Assembly: GCF_003952185.1 (NCBI RefSeq)
Contig: NZ_RXFS01000001.1
Coordinates: 372,001-436,000 of the forward strand
Direction: 5' to 3'
Length of the DNA: 64,000 nt
Source of the DNA: Variovorax sp. 679
GTDB taxonomy: Bacteria; Pseudomonadota; Gammaproteobacteria; Burkholderiales; Burkholderiaceae_C
Positions 1 to 10,258 of this stretch are shown here, piece after piece (the stretch's first letter is position 1; the number at the start of each line of letters is the position of its first letter). Made by a program: the position numbers and the translations under genes. The notes below the pieces were generated by a model. It saw only the letters and a program-made list of their open reading frames with translations. It ran no database searches and was not told the DNA's origin.

Positions 1-674
1 GCGGCGGTCACGCCCAGCCGGGCGGCCAGATCGGCCAACCCGTCGTCTTCGGCCAACGCGCCCTGGTCGATCGGGCTGTAGGCCATCAAGGGCATGCCGC
101 GCTCCCGCTGCCACGGCAGCAGGCTGAACTCGGGACCGCGCTCGCCGAGCGACAGGTACACCTGGTTGGCCGCGCAAACCGGTCCGTCGCCCGTCGCCTG
201 CACCAGCTCTTCCATGTCGTCGGTATCGAAGTTGCTGACGCCCCAGTGGCCGATGCGGCCGTCCGCTACCAGCGAGTGCATCGCCGCCACCGTCTCGCGT
301 AGCGGGTGATTGCCGCGCCAGTGCAGCAGGTAGAGATCGACGGCGTCGAGCCCGAGCCGCTTCAGGCTGCGCTCGCAAGCATCGCGCGTACCCTTGCGGC
401 TGGCGTTGTGCGGATAGACCTTGCTGACGATGAAGAGCTCTTCGCGCCGCACGTCGCCCGCGCGCAGGGCCTCGCCGATGGCCTGGCCGAGCACGGTTTC
501 CGCGCCGCCCTCGCCGTACATCTCGGCGGTGTCGATGAGGCGGTAGCCAAGCACGATGGCTTCGCGCACCGCCTTGACCTCGGCGGCACGACGGCTCGCG
601 TCCTCGCCCATGCGCCATGTACCGAGACCAAGAACCGGCATCTCGCCGCCGGAAGGAAGTTGGAGTGTTCGCAT
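1..674 (-). CDS. Aldo/keto reductase, partial (C-terminus beyond window edge)
   Basis: NAD(P)H-dependent aldo/keto reductase, which reduces carbonyls to alcohols in the cytoplasm; the substrate cannot be told. The protein begins MRTLQLPSGGEMPVLGLGTW, the usual AKR start. The catalytic tetrad is visible: Asp and Tyr in LIDTAEMYG, Lys in FIVSKVYPHN and His in LYLLHWRGNHP. About 224 residues lie inside the window, so roughly the last 50 are missing (family proteins are about 270-280 aa). It sits 31 bp downstream of the sensor kinase gene on the same strand and may be co-transcribed with it, though the two have no obvious functional link. Confidence 0.9.
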   Translation of the reverse strand, partial: MRTLQLPSGGEMPVLGLGTWRMGEDASRRAAEVKAVREAIVLGYRLIDTAEMYGEGGAETVLGQAIGEALRAGDVRREELFIVSKVYPHNASRKGTRDACERSLKRLGLDAVDLYLLHWRGNHPLRETVAAMHSLVADGRIGHWGVSNFDTDDMEELVQATGDGPVCAANQVYLSLGERGPEFSLLPWQRERGMPLMAYSPIDQGALAEDDGLADLAARLGVTA

Positions 675-705
675 CGGGCCATCCTAAGATGGATGCGCCC
701 GCTTG

Positions 706-2133
706 TCAGCCTGCCGATAGCGGCAGCCACACGGTGGCGCACAAGCCGCGCCCTTCTTCTCCATCGGCCAGCTCGATGCGGCCGCCGTGCTTCTCCAGCA
801 CCGACCTGACGATGGCCAGCCCGAGCCCGCTGCCCGACTGCGTCTGGTCCGGGTTGCGGAAGAAGCGGTCGAACACCCGTTCGCGCAGCGCAGGTGGAAT
901 GCCCGGGCCCTGGTCTGTCACGCGCAGCACGGCATCGGACGATTCGCGCCCCACGCGCACCTTCACCAAACCGCCATCCGGGCTGTACTTGATGGCGTTC
1001 TCCACCAGGTTGCTCACCATCGAGATCAGGCTCTCGCGCTCGCCATGCACCTGGAGCGGCGCCGCCTCTTCCGAGGCGAAGTCCAGCGAGATGCCGCGCG
1101 CCCGGGCCAGCGCCTCGACGAGCTGGACGCGCTCCCGCACCAGCGCATCGAAGGCGAGCGTCGCGGGCGAGCCGTCCTGCGGCATCTCGTCGCTGCGCAT
1201 CAGCTGCTGCAGCTGCCCCACCAGCCGCGCGGCGCGGTCGTTGCTGCGCAGCACATGGGCCATGAGCTCGCGCTGGCCCGGGTCGGCGGTCTGGTCCTTC
1301 AGCACCTCCACGTTGGCACGCATTGCGTCGAGCGGTGTGCGCAGCTCGTTCGCCGCGTCGGCGATCAATCCGCGCTCGCGCGATGCCCGATCGCGCACGC
1401 CGCGCAGCAGGCCGTTGATGCTGCTCACCAGCGGCAGCAGCTCCTTGTGCGGCGGCTCGAAGGTCAGCGGCGAGAGGTCGGCCGGGCCGCGCTCGGCGGT
1501 CTCCTTCGTCACCTGCCGCCAGGGCCGCAGCGCGAGCATCACCGACAGCCATGCGGGAAAGATGAGAAACGGCAGGCTGATGGCCAGCGGCAGCAGGTAA
1601 TAGCTGTGGTGCTCGATGGTGAAGTTCAGGCGCAGCACGTCCGGCTCCGCCAGCAGCACGCGCGTGTCCAGCAGCGGCGAAACCATCGTGCGCGCGCGCC
1701 ACACACGCTCGCCGGCACGCACGTTCTCGACCTGCCCCGGCACCGCCGTGTGCATGACCGGCGCAGTCGCCGAGGAGTTGTAGATGAGCCGCCCGAGCTG
1801 CCACACCTGCAGGACGGGCGCCTTGTCCTGCTCGGACTTGAAGTCGCTCGATGTTTCCAGCAGCGCCATGTCGAAGGCCTTCAACGTCTGCTGCTGGCGG
1901 TCCGGATGGGTGGCGAGGTTCTGCGCGCAGGCCATGATGCTGTCGAACAGCCTGTCGTAGCGCACGAGCTCCGGCATGCGGTTGGAGTCGTACAGGAAGA
2001 ATGCCAGCGTGGCGCCCCACAGCAGTCCGACCACCGCGATCTGCGCCAGCAGCAGGCGCCGCACAAGCGAGGGCTGGAGCCACCGTTTCAGGCGCCGGAC
2101 GAGCGCCTTCGCGACAACGGACAAAGAGTTCAT
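706..2133 (-). CDS. QseC-like sensor histidine kinase lacking the phospho-acceptor histidine
   Basis: Membrane sensor kinase of the QseC/TctE type, 475 aa. Layout: TM1 about 27-48, a periplasmic sensor about 49-177, TM2 about 178-201, then dimerisation and ATPase domains. The ATPase domain looks intact: N-box NLVENAIKYS (Asn379), DQGPGIP and GSGLGLAIV. The H-box reads ADAANELRTPL where the family has SHELRTPL, so residue 262 is Asn (AAC at 1350-1348) instead of the phosphorylated His. No response regulator lies beside it. As written it cannot autophosphorylate in the usual way; it may be a pseudokinase, a phosphatase-only partner or a point mutant. The start at 2133 follows GGAGG, although the spacing is short; an in-frame ATG at 2193 is the alternative. 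Divergent from the ttuC operon. Confidence 0.85.
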   Translation of the reverse strand: MNSLSVVAKALVRRLKRWLQPSLVRRLLLAQIAVVGLLWGATLAFFLYDSNRMPELVRYDRLFDSIMACAQNLATHPDRQQQTLKAFDMALLETSSDFKSEQDKAPVLQVWQLGRLIYNSSATAPVMHTAVPGQVENVRAGERVWRARTMVSPLLDTRVLLAEPDVLRLNFTIEHHSYYLLPLAISLPFLIFPAWLSVMLALRPWRQVTKETAERGPADLSPLTFEPPHKELLPLVSSINGLLRGVRDRASRERGLIADAANELRTPLDAMRANVEVLKDQTADPGQRELMAHVLRSNDRAARLVGQLQQLMRSDEMPQDGSPATLAFDALVRERVQLVEALARARGISLDFASEEAAPLQVHGERESLISMVSNLVENAIKYSPDGGLVKVRVGRESSDAVLRVTDQGPGIPPALRERVFDRFFRNPDQTQSGSGLGLAIVRSVLEKHGGRIELADGEEGRGLCATVWLPLSAG

Positions 2134-2485
2134 GGGCCTCCGGGCGAGCGGTCTCTTCGGAGCGCATCGCGATGCGCGCGGAGTATCCGGCACGCCCGTG
2201 ATTCGCGCTTCAGAAAGCCTTCATGAAGAAGGCGCAAGGCCCCTCGATCGCTGGCCTCCGAATGCCCCTTGCCTTCTAATTTTTAGAACTCAAAGGCAGT
2301 TTCGTGACAAGAATTCGGTCCACTTCATAGAGAAACGCACTTTCACTGCCTTCTTATTTTGTCAAGTCAAACTGGGTGCGAACCCCCTCTTCGGGCCCGG
2401 TTCTCGCTTCTAGAATTTTTTGGCAGCAAGGCGTCACAAGCGCGGAGCTCCCCCGAACGAAACGAACTTGGAACAGGTTGAGTCA
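2134..2485. other. Divergent intergenic region between the sensor kinase and the catabolic operon
   Basis: About 350 bp without a convincing gene and clearly more AT-rich than its surroundings, so it probably holds promoters for both directions. It contains two related palindromes (TTCTAA-TTT-TTAGAA at 2274-2288 and TTCTAGAA at 2408-2415) annotated separately. Confidence 0.6.
2274..2288. promoter_or_regulatory. Perfect inverted repeat, candidate operator of the ttuC-ABC operon
   Basis: TTCTAA and TTAGAA are perfect 6-bp arms around TTT, about 200 bp before ttuC. A related palindrome, TTCTAGAA, lies at 2408-2415, about 70 bp before ttuC. AT-rich dyads in an otherwise GC-rich region suggest a regulator site, but no regulator gene is adjacent and the protein involved is unknown. 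Confidence 0.35.
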
Positions 2486-3571
2486 ATGCAGAAAAAGCAC
2501 AGGATTGCCGTCATTCCCGGAGACGGCATCGGCGTCGAGGTCATGCCCGAAGGTTTGCGCGTGCTCGACGCGGTCGGTCGCCGTTTCGGCATCGACTTCT
2601 CTTACGACCACTTCGACTGGGGCTCCGACCACTACGTGCGCACCGGCCTGATGATGCCGGCCGACTGGGCCGACAAGATCCAGGGCCACGACGCGATCTA
2701 TTTCGGTGCGGTGGGTGCACCCGACAAGGTGCCCGACCACATCGCCGTGTGGGGCCTGCTGATCAAGATCCGCCGCGACTTCGACCAGTACGTGAACCTG
2801 CGCCCGGTACGCCTGATGCCCGGCGTGCCCGGCCCGCTGGCGCACCGCAAGCCCGGCGACATCGACTTCCTGGTGGTGCGCGAGAACACCGAGGGCGAAT
2901 ACACCTCCGTGGGCGGCCGCCTGTTCGAAGGCACGCCGCGCGAGATGGCGATCCAGGAGGCCGTGTTCACCCGCACCGGCGTAGACCGCATCATCGACTA
3001 CGCGTTCCAGCTCGCCAGCCGCCGCAAGCGCAAGAGCCTGACGGCCGCCACCAAGTCGAACGGCATCTCGATCACCATGCCTTACTGGGACGAGCGCCTG
3101 GCCGACATCGCCAAGCGCTACCCCGACGTGGCGACGAACAAGTTCCACATCGACATCCTGTGCGCGCACTTCGTGCAGCACCCCGACTGGTTCGACGTGG
3201 TCGTGGCCTCCAACCTCTTCGGCGACATCCTGTCCGACCTGGGCCCGGCCTGCACCGGCACCATCGGCATCGCGCCGAGCGCCAACCTCAACCCCGAGCG
3301 CAAGTTCCCGTCTCTGTTCGAGCCGGTGCACGGCTCGGCGCCCGACATCGCCGGCAAAGGCATCGCCAACCCCATCGGCCAGATCTGGTCGGCCGCGCTG
3401 ATGCTGGACCACCTCGGCGGCGACGACCCGGTCTACGCGCAAGCCTCGGCTGCCGTGCTCTCGGCCATCGAGACCGTGCTGAGCGAAGGCCCGCGCACCC
3501 GCGACATGGGCGGCACGGCTAACACGGTGGACGTGGGCCGCGCGATCGCCGAATGCGTCTCGGCAGCATGA
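2486..3571 (+). CDS. ttuC: Tartrate dehydrogenase / D-malate dehydrogenase family
   Basis: Cytoplasmic NAD-dependent beta-decarboxylating dehydrogenase (isocitrate/isopropylmalate superfamily, TtuC/DmlA branch) acting on tartrate, D-malate or a related 2-hydroxy acid. 361 aa, the normal family length. Family marks: the N-terminal IAVIPGDGIGVEVMPEG; the substrate and active-site stretch VVRENTEGEYTSVGGR with the catalytic Tyr; the catalytic Lys in AATKSNGIS; metal-binding Asp residues in FHIDILCAH and NLFGDILSDL; and EPVHGSAPDIAGKGIANP. First gene of the long plus-strand operon, 36 bp before the first permease. Exact substrate is uncertain. The placement suggests oxidation of a hydroxy acid released further down the pathway. 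Confidence 0.9.
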   Translation: MQKKHRIAVIPGDGIGVEVMPEGLRVLDAVGRRFGIDFSYDHFDWGSDHYVRTGLMMPADWADKIQGHDAIYFGAVGAPDKVPDHIAVWGLLIKIRRDFDQYVNLRPVRLMPGVPGPLAHRKPGDIDFLVVRENTEGEYTSVGGRLFEGTPREMAIQEAVFTRTGVDRIIDYAFQLASRRKRKSLTAATKSNGISITMPYWDERLADIAKRYPDVATNKFHIDILCAHFVQHPDWFDVVVASNLFGDILSDLGPACTGTIGIAPSANLNPERKFPSLFEPVHGSAPDIAGKGIANPIGQIWSAALMLDHLGGDDPVYAQASAAVLSAIETVLSEGPRTRDMGGTANTVDVGRAIAECVSAA

Positions 3572-3607
3572 CGCCCTGCATCTCCTGTAGCGAACTGAGA
3601 GGCTGAG

Positions 3608-4558
3608 ATGGGCCTGTTCCTGCTGAAGCGCACGCTGACGCTGATCGGCACGCTGGTCGGTGCCTCGGTCATCGTCTTCCTCGTGCTCGAGATCCTGCCC
3701 GGCAACGCCGCGCAGATGCTCATGGGCCCCGACGCCTCACCCGAGGCCGTCGCAGCCCTGGCCACCAAGCTCGGCCTCGACCAGCCCGCATGGACGCGCT
3801 ACTGGCACTGGATCGGCGGCCTGCTCACCGGCAACCTCGGCGACAGCTACGCCTACAGCTCCCCCGTGCTCGACCTGATCCTGGAGCGCCTCGCGCTCAC
3901 CGTGCCCCTGGCCGTGCTGGCCATGGCGCTGACTGTCGTGATCGCGCTACTGGTGGGCGTGACTGCAGCAGCCCGCCACAACAAGCTCGGCGACGTCGGT
4001 CTCATGGGCATGGCCCAGGTCGGCATCGCCATTCCGAACTTCTGGTTCGCCATCCTGCTGATCCTGGTTTTCTCGGTGCAGCTGCAGTGGTTCTCCGCCG
4101 GCGGCTTCGAGGGCTGGGGCGAGGGCATCTTCGCGGGGATCAAGTCGCTGCTGCTGCCTGCGCTTTCGCTGGCTGTCGTTCAGGCCGCGATCCTCGCGCG
4201 CATCACGCGCTCGGCCGTGCTCGAGGTGATGCGCGAGGACTTCGTGCGCACCGCACGCGCCAAGGGCGTGTCGCAGCGCATGGTGCTTTGGACCCACGTG
4301 CTGCGCAACGCGATGATCCCGGTGATCACGGTCATGGGCATGCAGTTCTCCGAGCTGCTGGCCGGCACGATCGTGGTGGAGAACGTGTTCTATCTTCCCG
4401 GCCTGGGCCGGCTGATCTTCCAGGCCATCAGCAACCGCGACCTGATCGTGGTGCGCAACTGCGTGATGCTGCTGGCGGCCATGGTGGTCATCGTGAACTT
4501 CGTGGTCGACGTGCTCTATGCCGTCATCGACCCGCGCATCAAGGCCAGCGACATATGA
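3608..4558 (+). CDS. ABC transporter permease, DppB/OppB type
   Basis: Inner-membrane permease of a peptide/nickel/opine-type ABC importer (PepT family), 316 aa. It has an N-terminal TM segment, then the DppB-specific stretch LEILPGNAAQMLMGPDASPEAV, and five more TM segments. The cytoplasmic EAA loop that docks the ATPases reads RTARAKGVSQ...HVLRNAMIPVITVMG. The stop overlaps the next permease start (ATGA at 4555-4558), indicating translational coupling. The family carries oligopeptides, but also amides, opines and glutathione. The downstream amidase favours an amide-containing substrate, which is inference. Confidence 0.92.
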   Translation: MGLFLLKRTLTLIGTLVGASVIVFLVLEILPGNAAQMLMGPDASPEAVAALATKLGLDQPAWTRYWHWIGGLLTGNLGDSYAYSSPVLDLILERLALTVPLAVLAMALTVVIALLVGVTAAARHNKLGDVGLMGMAQVGIAIPNFWFAILLILVFSVQLQWFSAGGFEGWGEGIFAGIKSLLLPALSLAVVQAAILARITRSAVLEVMREDFVRTARAKGVSQRMVLWTHVLRNAMIPVITVMGMQFSELLAGTIVVENVFYLPGLGRLIFQAISNRDLIVVRNCVMLLAAMVVIVNFVVDVLYAVIDPRIKASDI

Positions 4559-5451
4559 GCGCCATCACCCCAAGTTCCGCCGTGATGCCCGCGCCCACCG
4601 GCGCGGCACCGAAGGCTCCCGGCTTCTGGCGCCGCGCGCTGCGTCATCGCAGCTTCTGCATCGGCGGCGTGCTCGCCGCGCTGCTGGTGCTGGCCGCGCT
4701 GCTCTCCTATCTGTGGACGCCTTACTCGCCCTACGGCATGGACATGGCGAACAAGCTGCAGGCGCCCTCCGGCTCGCACTGGCTGGGCACCGATGCGTTC
4801 GGCCGCGACGTGGCCTCGCTGCTGCTGGTTGGTGCGCGCGCATCCATCCTCGTGGGCGTGATCGCCGTCGGCATCGGCCTCGTGGTCGGCACTGCACTGG
4901 GCCTGCTCGCAGCGGCAAAGCGCGGCTGGGTCGAAGAAGCGGTGATGCGGCTGTCCGACTTCACGCTGGCATTTCCCGCCATCCTGTCGGCCATCATGAT
5001 GACGGCGGTGTTCGGCGCGGGCATCGTGAATGCCATCGTGGCCATCGGCATCTACAACATCCCGACCTTCGCGCGCATCACGCGCGCCTCGGCCAACGCG
5101 ATCTGGTCGCGCGAATACGTGGCCGCCGCGCGCTCCTGCGGCAAGGGCTCGTTCGCCATCACGATGCAGCACGTTCTGCCGAACATCTCGGCCGTGCTGA
5201 TCGTGCAGATCACCATTCGCTTCGCCATCGCGATCCTGGCCGAAGCCGCCCTCTCCTATCTGGGCCTCGGCACGCAACCGCCGCAGCCTTCGTGGGGCCG
5301 CATGCTCAGCGAAGCGCAGACCCTCATGTTCCAGCAGCCGCTGCTGGCCGTGTTCCCCGGCATGGCCATCGCGCTCGCAGTGCTCGGCCTCAACATGCTC
5401 GGCGACGGCTTGCGCGACCTGCTCGACCCACGCCTCGCACGCGCCCGGTAA
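4555..5451 (+). CDS. ABC transporter permease, DppC/OppC type
   Basis: Second membrane subunit of the importer, 298 aa. It starts [15 protein letters not shown], with a short cytoplasmic N-terminus, then TM1 (residues about 36-56), the periplasmic [21 protein letters not shown] signature of DppC proteins, and the EAA loop [24 protein letters not shown]. The C-terminus [12 protein letters not shown] is typical of the family. The start is fixed by the 4-bp ATGA overlap with the DppB-type gene. It pairs with that gene to form the channel. Confidence 0.92.
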   Translation: MSAITPSSAVMPAPTGAAPKAPGFWRRALRHRSFCIGGVLAALLVLAALLSYLWTPYSPYGMDMANKLQAPSGSHWLGTDAFGRDVASLLLVGARASILVGVIAVGIGLVVGTALGLLAAAKRGWVEEAVMRLSDFTLAFPAILSAIMMTAVFGAGIVNAIVAIGIYNIPTFARITRASANAIWSREYVAAARSCGKGSFAITMQHVLPNISAVLIVQITIRFAIAILAEAALSYLGLGTQPPQPSWGRMLSEAQTLMFQQPLLAVFPGMAIALAVLGLNMLGDGLRDLLDPRLARAR

Positions 5452-5456
5452 GCGAT

Positions 5457-6448
5457 ATGCCACTCCTCGAAGTCAACAACCTCCAGATCGGCCTGCAGAC
5501 CCAGCGCGGGCCGGCGCAGGCCGTGCGCGGCATCTCGTTCTCGCTGGAACGCGGCGAAACGCTCGGCATCGTCGGTGAATCCGGCTGCGGCAAGTCGATC
5601 ACCGTCATGTCGCTCATGGGCCTGCTGCCCTCCAGCGCCATGGTCGCGGGCAGCATCAAGCTCGATGGGCAGGAGCTCGTCGGCCTGCCCGAGAAGCAGA
5701 TGTGCCAGATCCGCGGCAACCGCATCGGCATGATCTTCCAGGAGCCGATGACCGCCCTGAACCCGGTGCACACCATCGCGCGCCAGGTCGGCGAGCCGCT
5801 GCGGCTGCATCGCGGCCTGACGAAGGCACAGGCCCGCAAGGAAGCATTGAGCCTGCTCGATCGCGTGGGCATCCCCGACGCAGCATCGCGCCTCGATGCG
5901 TATCCGCACCAGTTCTCCGGCGGCCAGCGCCAGCGCATCGGCATCGCGATGGCGCTCGCATGCGGGCCCGACCTGCTGATCGCCGACGAACCCACCACCG
6001 CGCTCGACGTGACCATCCAGAAGCAGGTGCTCGACCTGATCCAGGGCCTGGTCAAGGAAATGGGCATGGCGATGATCCTGATCTCGCACGACCTCGGCGT
6101 GATCTCCAGCAGCGTGAAGCGCATGCTCGTGATGTACGGCGGCAGTGCCGTGGAAAGCGGTCCGACAGACGCCGTCTTCGCCAGCCGCGCGCATCCCTAC
6201 ACACGCGGCCTGTTCGCGGCACGCCCCGCACTCGGCGCGGTGCGCGCCGGCCGGCTGCCCACCATCAGGGGCAGCGTGCCGGAGCTGGTCGACATGCCCC
6301 GCGGCTGTGCATTCGCCGGCCGCTGCGCACACACCATCGACCTGTGCCAGAGCACGAAGCCGCGCGAGACGCAGCTGCCGAACAACCACACGGTGCGCTG
6401 CCTGCGGCTGGGCGAAATCGCTGCATCGAACGCCAGGGCCGCCGCCGC

Positions 6449-6452
<4 letters not shown>
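5457..6452 (+). CDS. ABC transporter ATP-binding protein, DppD/OppD type
   Basis: Cytoplasmic ATPase powering the importer, 331 aa. Visible motifs: Walker [13 protein letters not shown]-loop [11 protein letters not shown], signature [15 protein letters not shown], Walker [13 protein letters not shown] and the switch His in ISHDLGVI. The C-terminal oligopeptide/dipeptide-type extension has the cysteine-bearing pattern [14 protein letters not shown] seen in DppD/OppD proteins, where it can hold an iron-sulfur cluster. The gene starts 5 bp after the DppC stop, and its own stop overlaps the DppF-type start. Confidence 0.92.
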
Positions 6453-7264
<812 letters not shown>

Positions 7265-7313
7265 CCAGCGCAGGCCCTCCCTCTCTTTCCACCCTCACAT
7301 CAGGAACTATCGA

Positions 7314-8807
7314 ATGTTGAAGCGACGCACACTCATGACTTCCGCCATGGCCGCGGCGATCCCGGGTGTCTTCCTGCCCCAGGCGCGCGCGCAGGCCGGC
7401 AAGAACACGCTGACGATCGGCATGCCGCTCGAGCCGCCGGGCCTCGACCCGACGACCGGCGCCGCATCGGCCATTGCCGAGATCACGCAGTACAACATCT
7501 TCGAGACGCTCACCAAGGTGAATGCCGACGGCTCGGTCACGCCGATGCTGGCCGAGAGCTGGACCTCGTCGCCCGACATGAAGACCTTCGTCTTCAAGCT
7601 GCGCAAGGGCGTGCGCTTCGAGAACGGCCAGCCTTTCAATGCGCACACCGTGAAGTTCTCGTTCGACCGCGCCGGCGGCGCCAAGAGCACCAACAAGGAC
7701 AAGCGCTTCTTCAGCGAGATCGGCACCGTGGTGCTCGACGAGTACATGGTCGGCGTGAACAGCACGCTGCCCAACCCCGACCTGCCTTTCATGCTGGGCC
7801 AGTCGACCGCCTGCATCGTGGAGCCCAAGAGCGCCGAGACCAACGCGACCGCGCCCGTGGGCACCGGCCCCTACAAGCTGAGTGCGTGGCAGCGCGGCGC
7901 CTCGTGCACGCTGGTGAAGTCGCCGACCTACCGCGACCCCAACCTCGCGAAGACCGAGAAGTTCGTCTTCCGCTTCATGTCGGACACGGCCGCGCAGACC
8001 GCCGCGCTGCTGTCGAACGACATCGACATCTTCCCGCGCGCGGGCACCCGCTCGGTGAGCCAGTTCAAGGGCAACGCGCGCTTCCAGGTGATCGAGGTGG
8101 GCACGCGCGGCAAGGTGATCCTGACCATCAACAACCGCAAGAAGCCGCTGGACGACGTGCGCGTGCGCCGCGCGATCCTGGCGGCCATCGACCGCAACGC
8201 GATCGTCCAAGGCGCGGCCGACGGCTTCGGCAAGCCCATCGGCAGCCACTACGCGCTGGGCGCGCCGGGCTTCATCGACACCACCGCGATGAACCCCTTC
8301 GACGTTGAGAAGGCCAAGAAGCTGCTGGCCGAGGCTGGCGTGAAGACGCCGCTGGAGTTGCGCCTGCAGCTGCCCCCGCCCTCCTATGCCCGCCAGGGCG
8401 GCGAGGTGATCGCGGCACAGCTCGCGCAGATCGGCATCAACGTGAAGATCCAGAACGTGGAATGGGCCCAGTGGCTCAGCGGCACCTTCGGCGGCGCGCA
8501 CGACTTCGACCTGACCATGGTCGCTCACGTGGAGCCCTTCGACCTGGTGAAGTACACCGAGCCCGACTACTACTGGGGCTACGACTCGAAGAAGTTCCGT
8601 GACCTGTTCGTCACCATCCAGAACGAGGAGAACAAGAAGCGCCGCGCAGACCTGCTGGCCGAGGCGCAGCGCCAGCTGGCGACCGATGCGGTCAACGGTT
8701 TCCTCTACCAGGCGGTGTTCCCGACCATCGCGCGCAAGGAAGTGAAGGGCCTGTGGCCGAGCATGCCGATCGTGGTGAACGACCTGGCCGCGATCTCGTG
8801 GGGCTGA
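7314..8807 (+). CDS. ABC transporter extracellular substrate-binding protein, family 5
   Basis: Periplasmic solute receptor of the Dpp/Opp class (SBP family 5), 497 aa. The N-terminus MLKRRTLMTSAMAAAIPGVF, ending in ARAQA, is a signal peptide; the paired Arg makes Tat export possible. Family marks: LTIGMPLEPPGLDPTT, MLAESWTSSPDMKTFVFKLRKG in two parts, GTGPYKLSAW, and RRAILAAIDRNAIV. It follows the ATPase gene by 49 bp and precedes the amidase by 4 bp, so it belongs to the same operon. Ligand unknown; the amidase, aldehyde dehydrogenase and hydroxyacid dehydrogenase downstream are likely to process it. Confidence 0.92.
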   Translation: MLKRRTLMTSAMAAAIPGVFLPQARAQAGKNTLTIGMPLEPPGLDPTTGAASAIAEITQYNIFETLTKVNADGSVTPMLAESWTSSPDMKTFVFKLRKGVRFENGQPFNAHTVKFSFDRAGGAKSTNKDKRFFSEIGTVVLDEYMVGVNSTLPNPDLPFMLGQSTACIVEPKSAETNATAPVGTGPYKLSAWQRGASCTLVKSPTYRDPNLAKTEKFVFRFMSDTAAQTAALLSNDIDIFPRAGTRSVSQFKGNARFQVIEVGTRGKVILTINNRKKPLDDVRVRRAILAAIDRNAIVQGAADGFGKPIGSHYALGAPGFIDTTAMNPFDVEKAKKLLAEAGVKTPLELRLQLPPPSYARQGGEVIAAQLAQIGINVKIQNVEWAQWLSGTFGGAHDFDLTMVAHVEPFDLVKYTEPDYYWGYDSKKFRDLFVTIQNEENKKRRADLLAEAQRQLATDAVNGFLYQAVFPTIARKEVKGLWPSMPIVVNDLAAISWG

Positions 8808-8811
8808 TGCG

Positions 8812-10233
8812 ATGAGCACGTCGACATCGAAGCCCCTGTATTCCCTGGGCGTGCAGGAGCTGCACGCGGCCTATCGCAGCAAGGAGCTCTCGCCGGTGGA
8901 AGTGGCGCGCTCGGTCAACGAGCGCATCGCTGCCTACGAACCCGAGCTGCATGCCACCTGGCTCTTCCGCCCCGAACTGGCGCTGGAGCAGGCTCGTGCC
9001 TCCGAGGCGCGCTGGCTCGCGGGCAAGCCGCTCGGCACGCTCGACGGCGTGCCCGTGACCATCAAGGACAACCTCGCGACCAAGGGCGATGCGATGCCGC
9101 TGGGCACCGCCGCCTACGACCTCGTGCCGATGACCTACGACTCGCCGCCCGCCGCGCGCCTGAAGGAAGACGGCACGGTGCTGGTCGCCAAGACCACCAT
9201 GCCCGACCTGGGCATGCTGTCGTCGGGGCTGTCGAGCTTTCATGAGCTCTCGCGCAATCCGTGGGACCTGTCGCGCACGCCCGGCGGTTCCAGCGCGGGT
9301 GCAGGCGCCGCCGCAGCCGCGGGCTACGGCCCGCTGCACGTGGGCACCGACATCGGCGGCTCGCTGCGCCTGCCGGCAAGCTGGTGCGGCATCTACACGC
9401 TCAAGCCCAGCTTCGGCCGCATTCCGCTGAGCTCGCCCTACATGGGCCGCTGCGCCGGTCCGATGACCCGCACCGTGGCCGATTCGGCGCTGATGATGGC
9501 TTCGGTCGCGCAGCCCGACGACCGCGACTACTCCGAACTGCCGCCGCCCGTCATCGACTGGAACGCCTTCGAGGTCGACCCGTCGTTCATCAAGGGCAAG
9601 CGAGTGGCGCTGCACATGGACGCGGGCTGTGGCCTGCCGCTCGATCCGCAGATCGCCGACGCCGTGCGCCGCGCGGCGAAGAGCATCGAGGCCGCTGGCG
9701 CTGTCGTGGAAGAAATCCCGGCCTTCATGACGCCGACGATGCTGAAAGGCATGGATCACTTCTGGCGCATGCGCTCGTGCATCGACATCCAGGCGATGGC
9801 GCCGGAGAAGCGGGCGAAGATCCTGCCGTACATCCGCGAATGGGCCGAGAGCGCGGCCGGCTTTTCAGGCGCACACATCTTCGAGGCCTACAGCGAATTC
9901 ATCGCCACGCGCGCGGCGACCATCGCCGCGACCAAGGCCTACGACTTCGTGATCTCGCCGGTGTCGCCCAACATGCCCGCGCCGGCCGACCACGCCTCGC
10001 CGACCAACGACCCGATGCTGCCGCTGGAGCACATCGGCTTCACCGTGCCCTACAACATGTCGGAGCAGCCCGCTGCCTCGATCAACTGCGGCTACTCGGC
10101 CGAAGGCTTGCCCATCGGCCTGCAGATTGCCGGTCGCCGCTTCGACGACCTGGGCGTGCTGCAGTTCAGCCGCGCCTTCGAGCAGATCCGCGAAACGCAG
10201 AAACCCTGGCCGGAGCCCAACGCGACACGTTGA
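8812..10233 (+). CDS. Amidase (amidase-signature family)
   Basis: Cytoplasmic amidohydrolase, 473 aa, which releases ammonia or an amine from a carboxamide. The Ser-cisSer-Lys triad of the amidase-signature family is visible: Lys in VPVTIKDNLATKG, the serine pair in TPGGSSAGAGAAAAAGYG, and the nucleophile region GTDIGGSLRLPASWCGIYTLKPS (given here in parts: GTDIGGSLRLP, then ASWCGIYTLKPS). It is not GatA in context, since no gatB or gatC is present. It starts 4 bp after the binding-protein stop, so hydrolysis of the imported compound is the natural first step. The specific amide cannot be told. Confidence 0.9.
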   Translation: MSTSTSKPLYSLGVQELHAAYRSKELSPVEVARSVNERIAAYEPELHATWLFRPELALEQARASEARWLAGKPLGTLDGVPVTIKDNLATKGDAMPLGTAAYDLVPMTYDSPPAARLKEDGTVLVAKTTMPDLGMLSSGLSSFHELSRNPWDLSRTPGGSSAGAGAAAAAGYGPLHVGTDIGGSLRLPASWCGIYTLKPSFGRIPLSSPYMGRCAGPMTRTVADSALMMASVAQPDDRDYSELPPPVIDWNAFEVDPSFIKGKRVALHMDAGCGLPLDPQIADAVRRAAKSIEAAGAVVEEIPAFMTPTMLKGMDHFWRMRSCIDIQAMAPEKRAKILPYIREWAESAAGFSGAHIFEAYSEFIATRAATIAATKAYDFVISPVSPNMPAPADHASPTNDPMLPLEHIGFTVPYNMSEQPAASINCGYSAEGLPIGLQIAGRRFDDLGVLQFSRAFEQIRETQKPWPEPNATR

Positions 10234-10258
10234 CCTAGCCCTTAGGAGACAAGACACC

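Noticed and set aside
362..2167. 601-aa minus-strand frame overlapping the sensor kinase
   Set aside because: Arg/Ala-rich composition without motifs; it is the out-of-frame reading of the kinase and the aldo/keto reductase.
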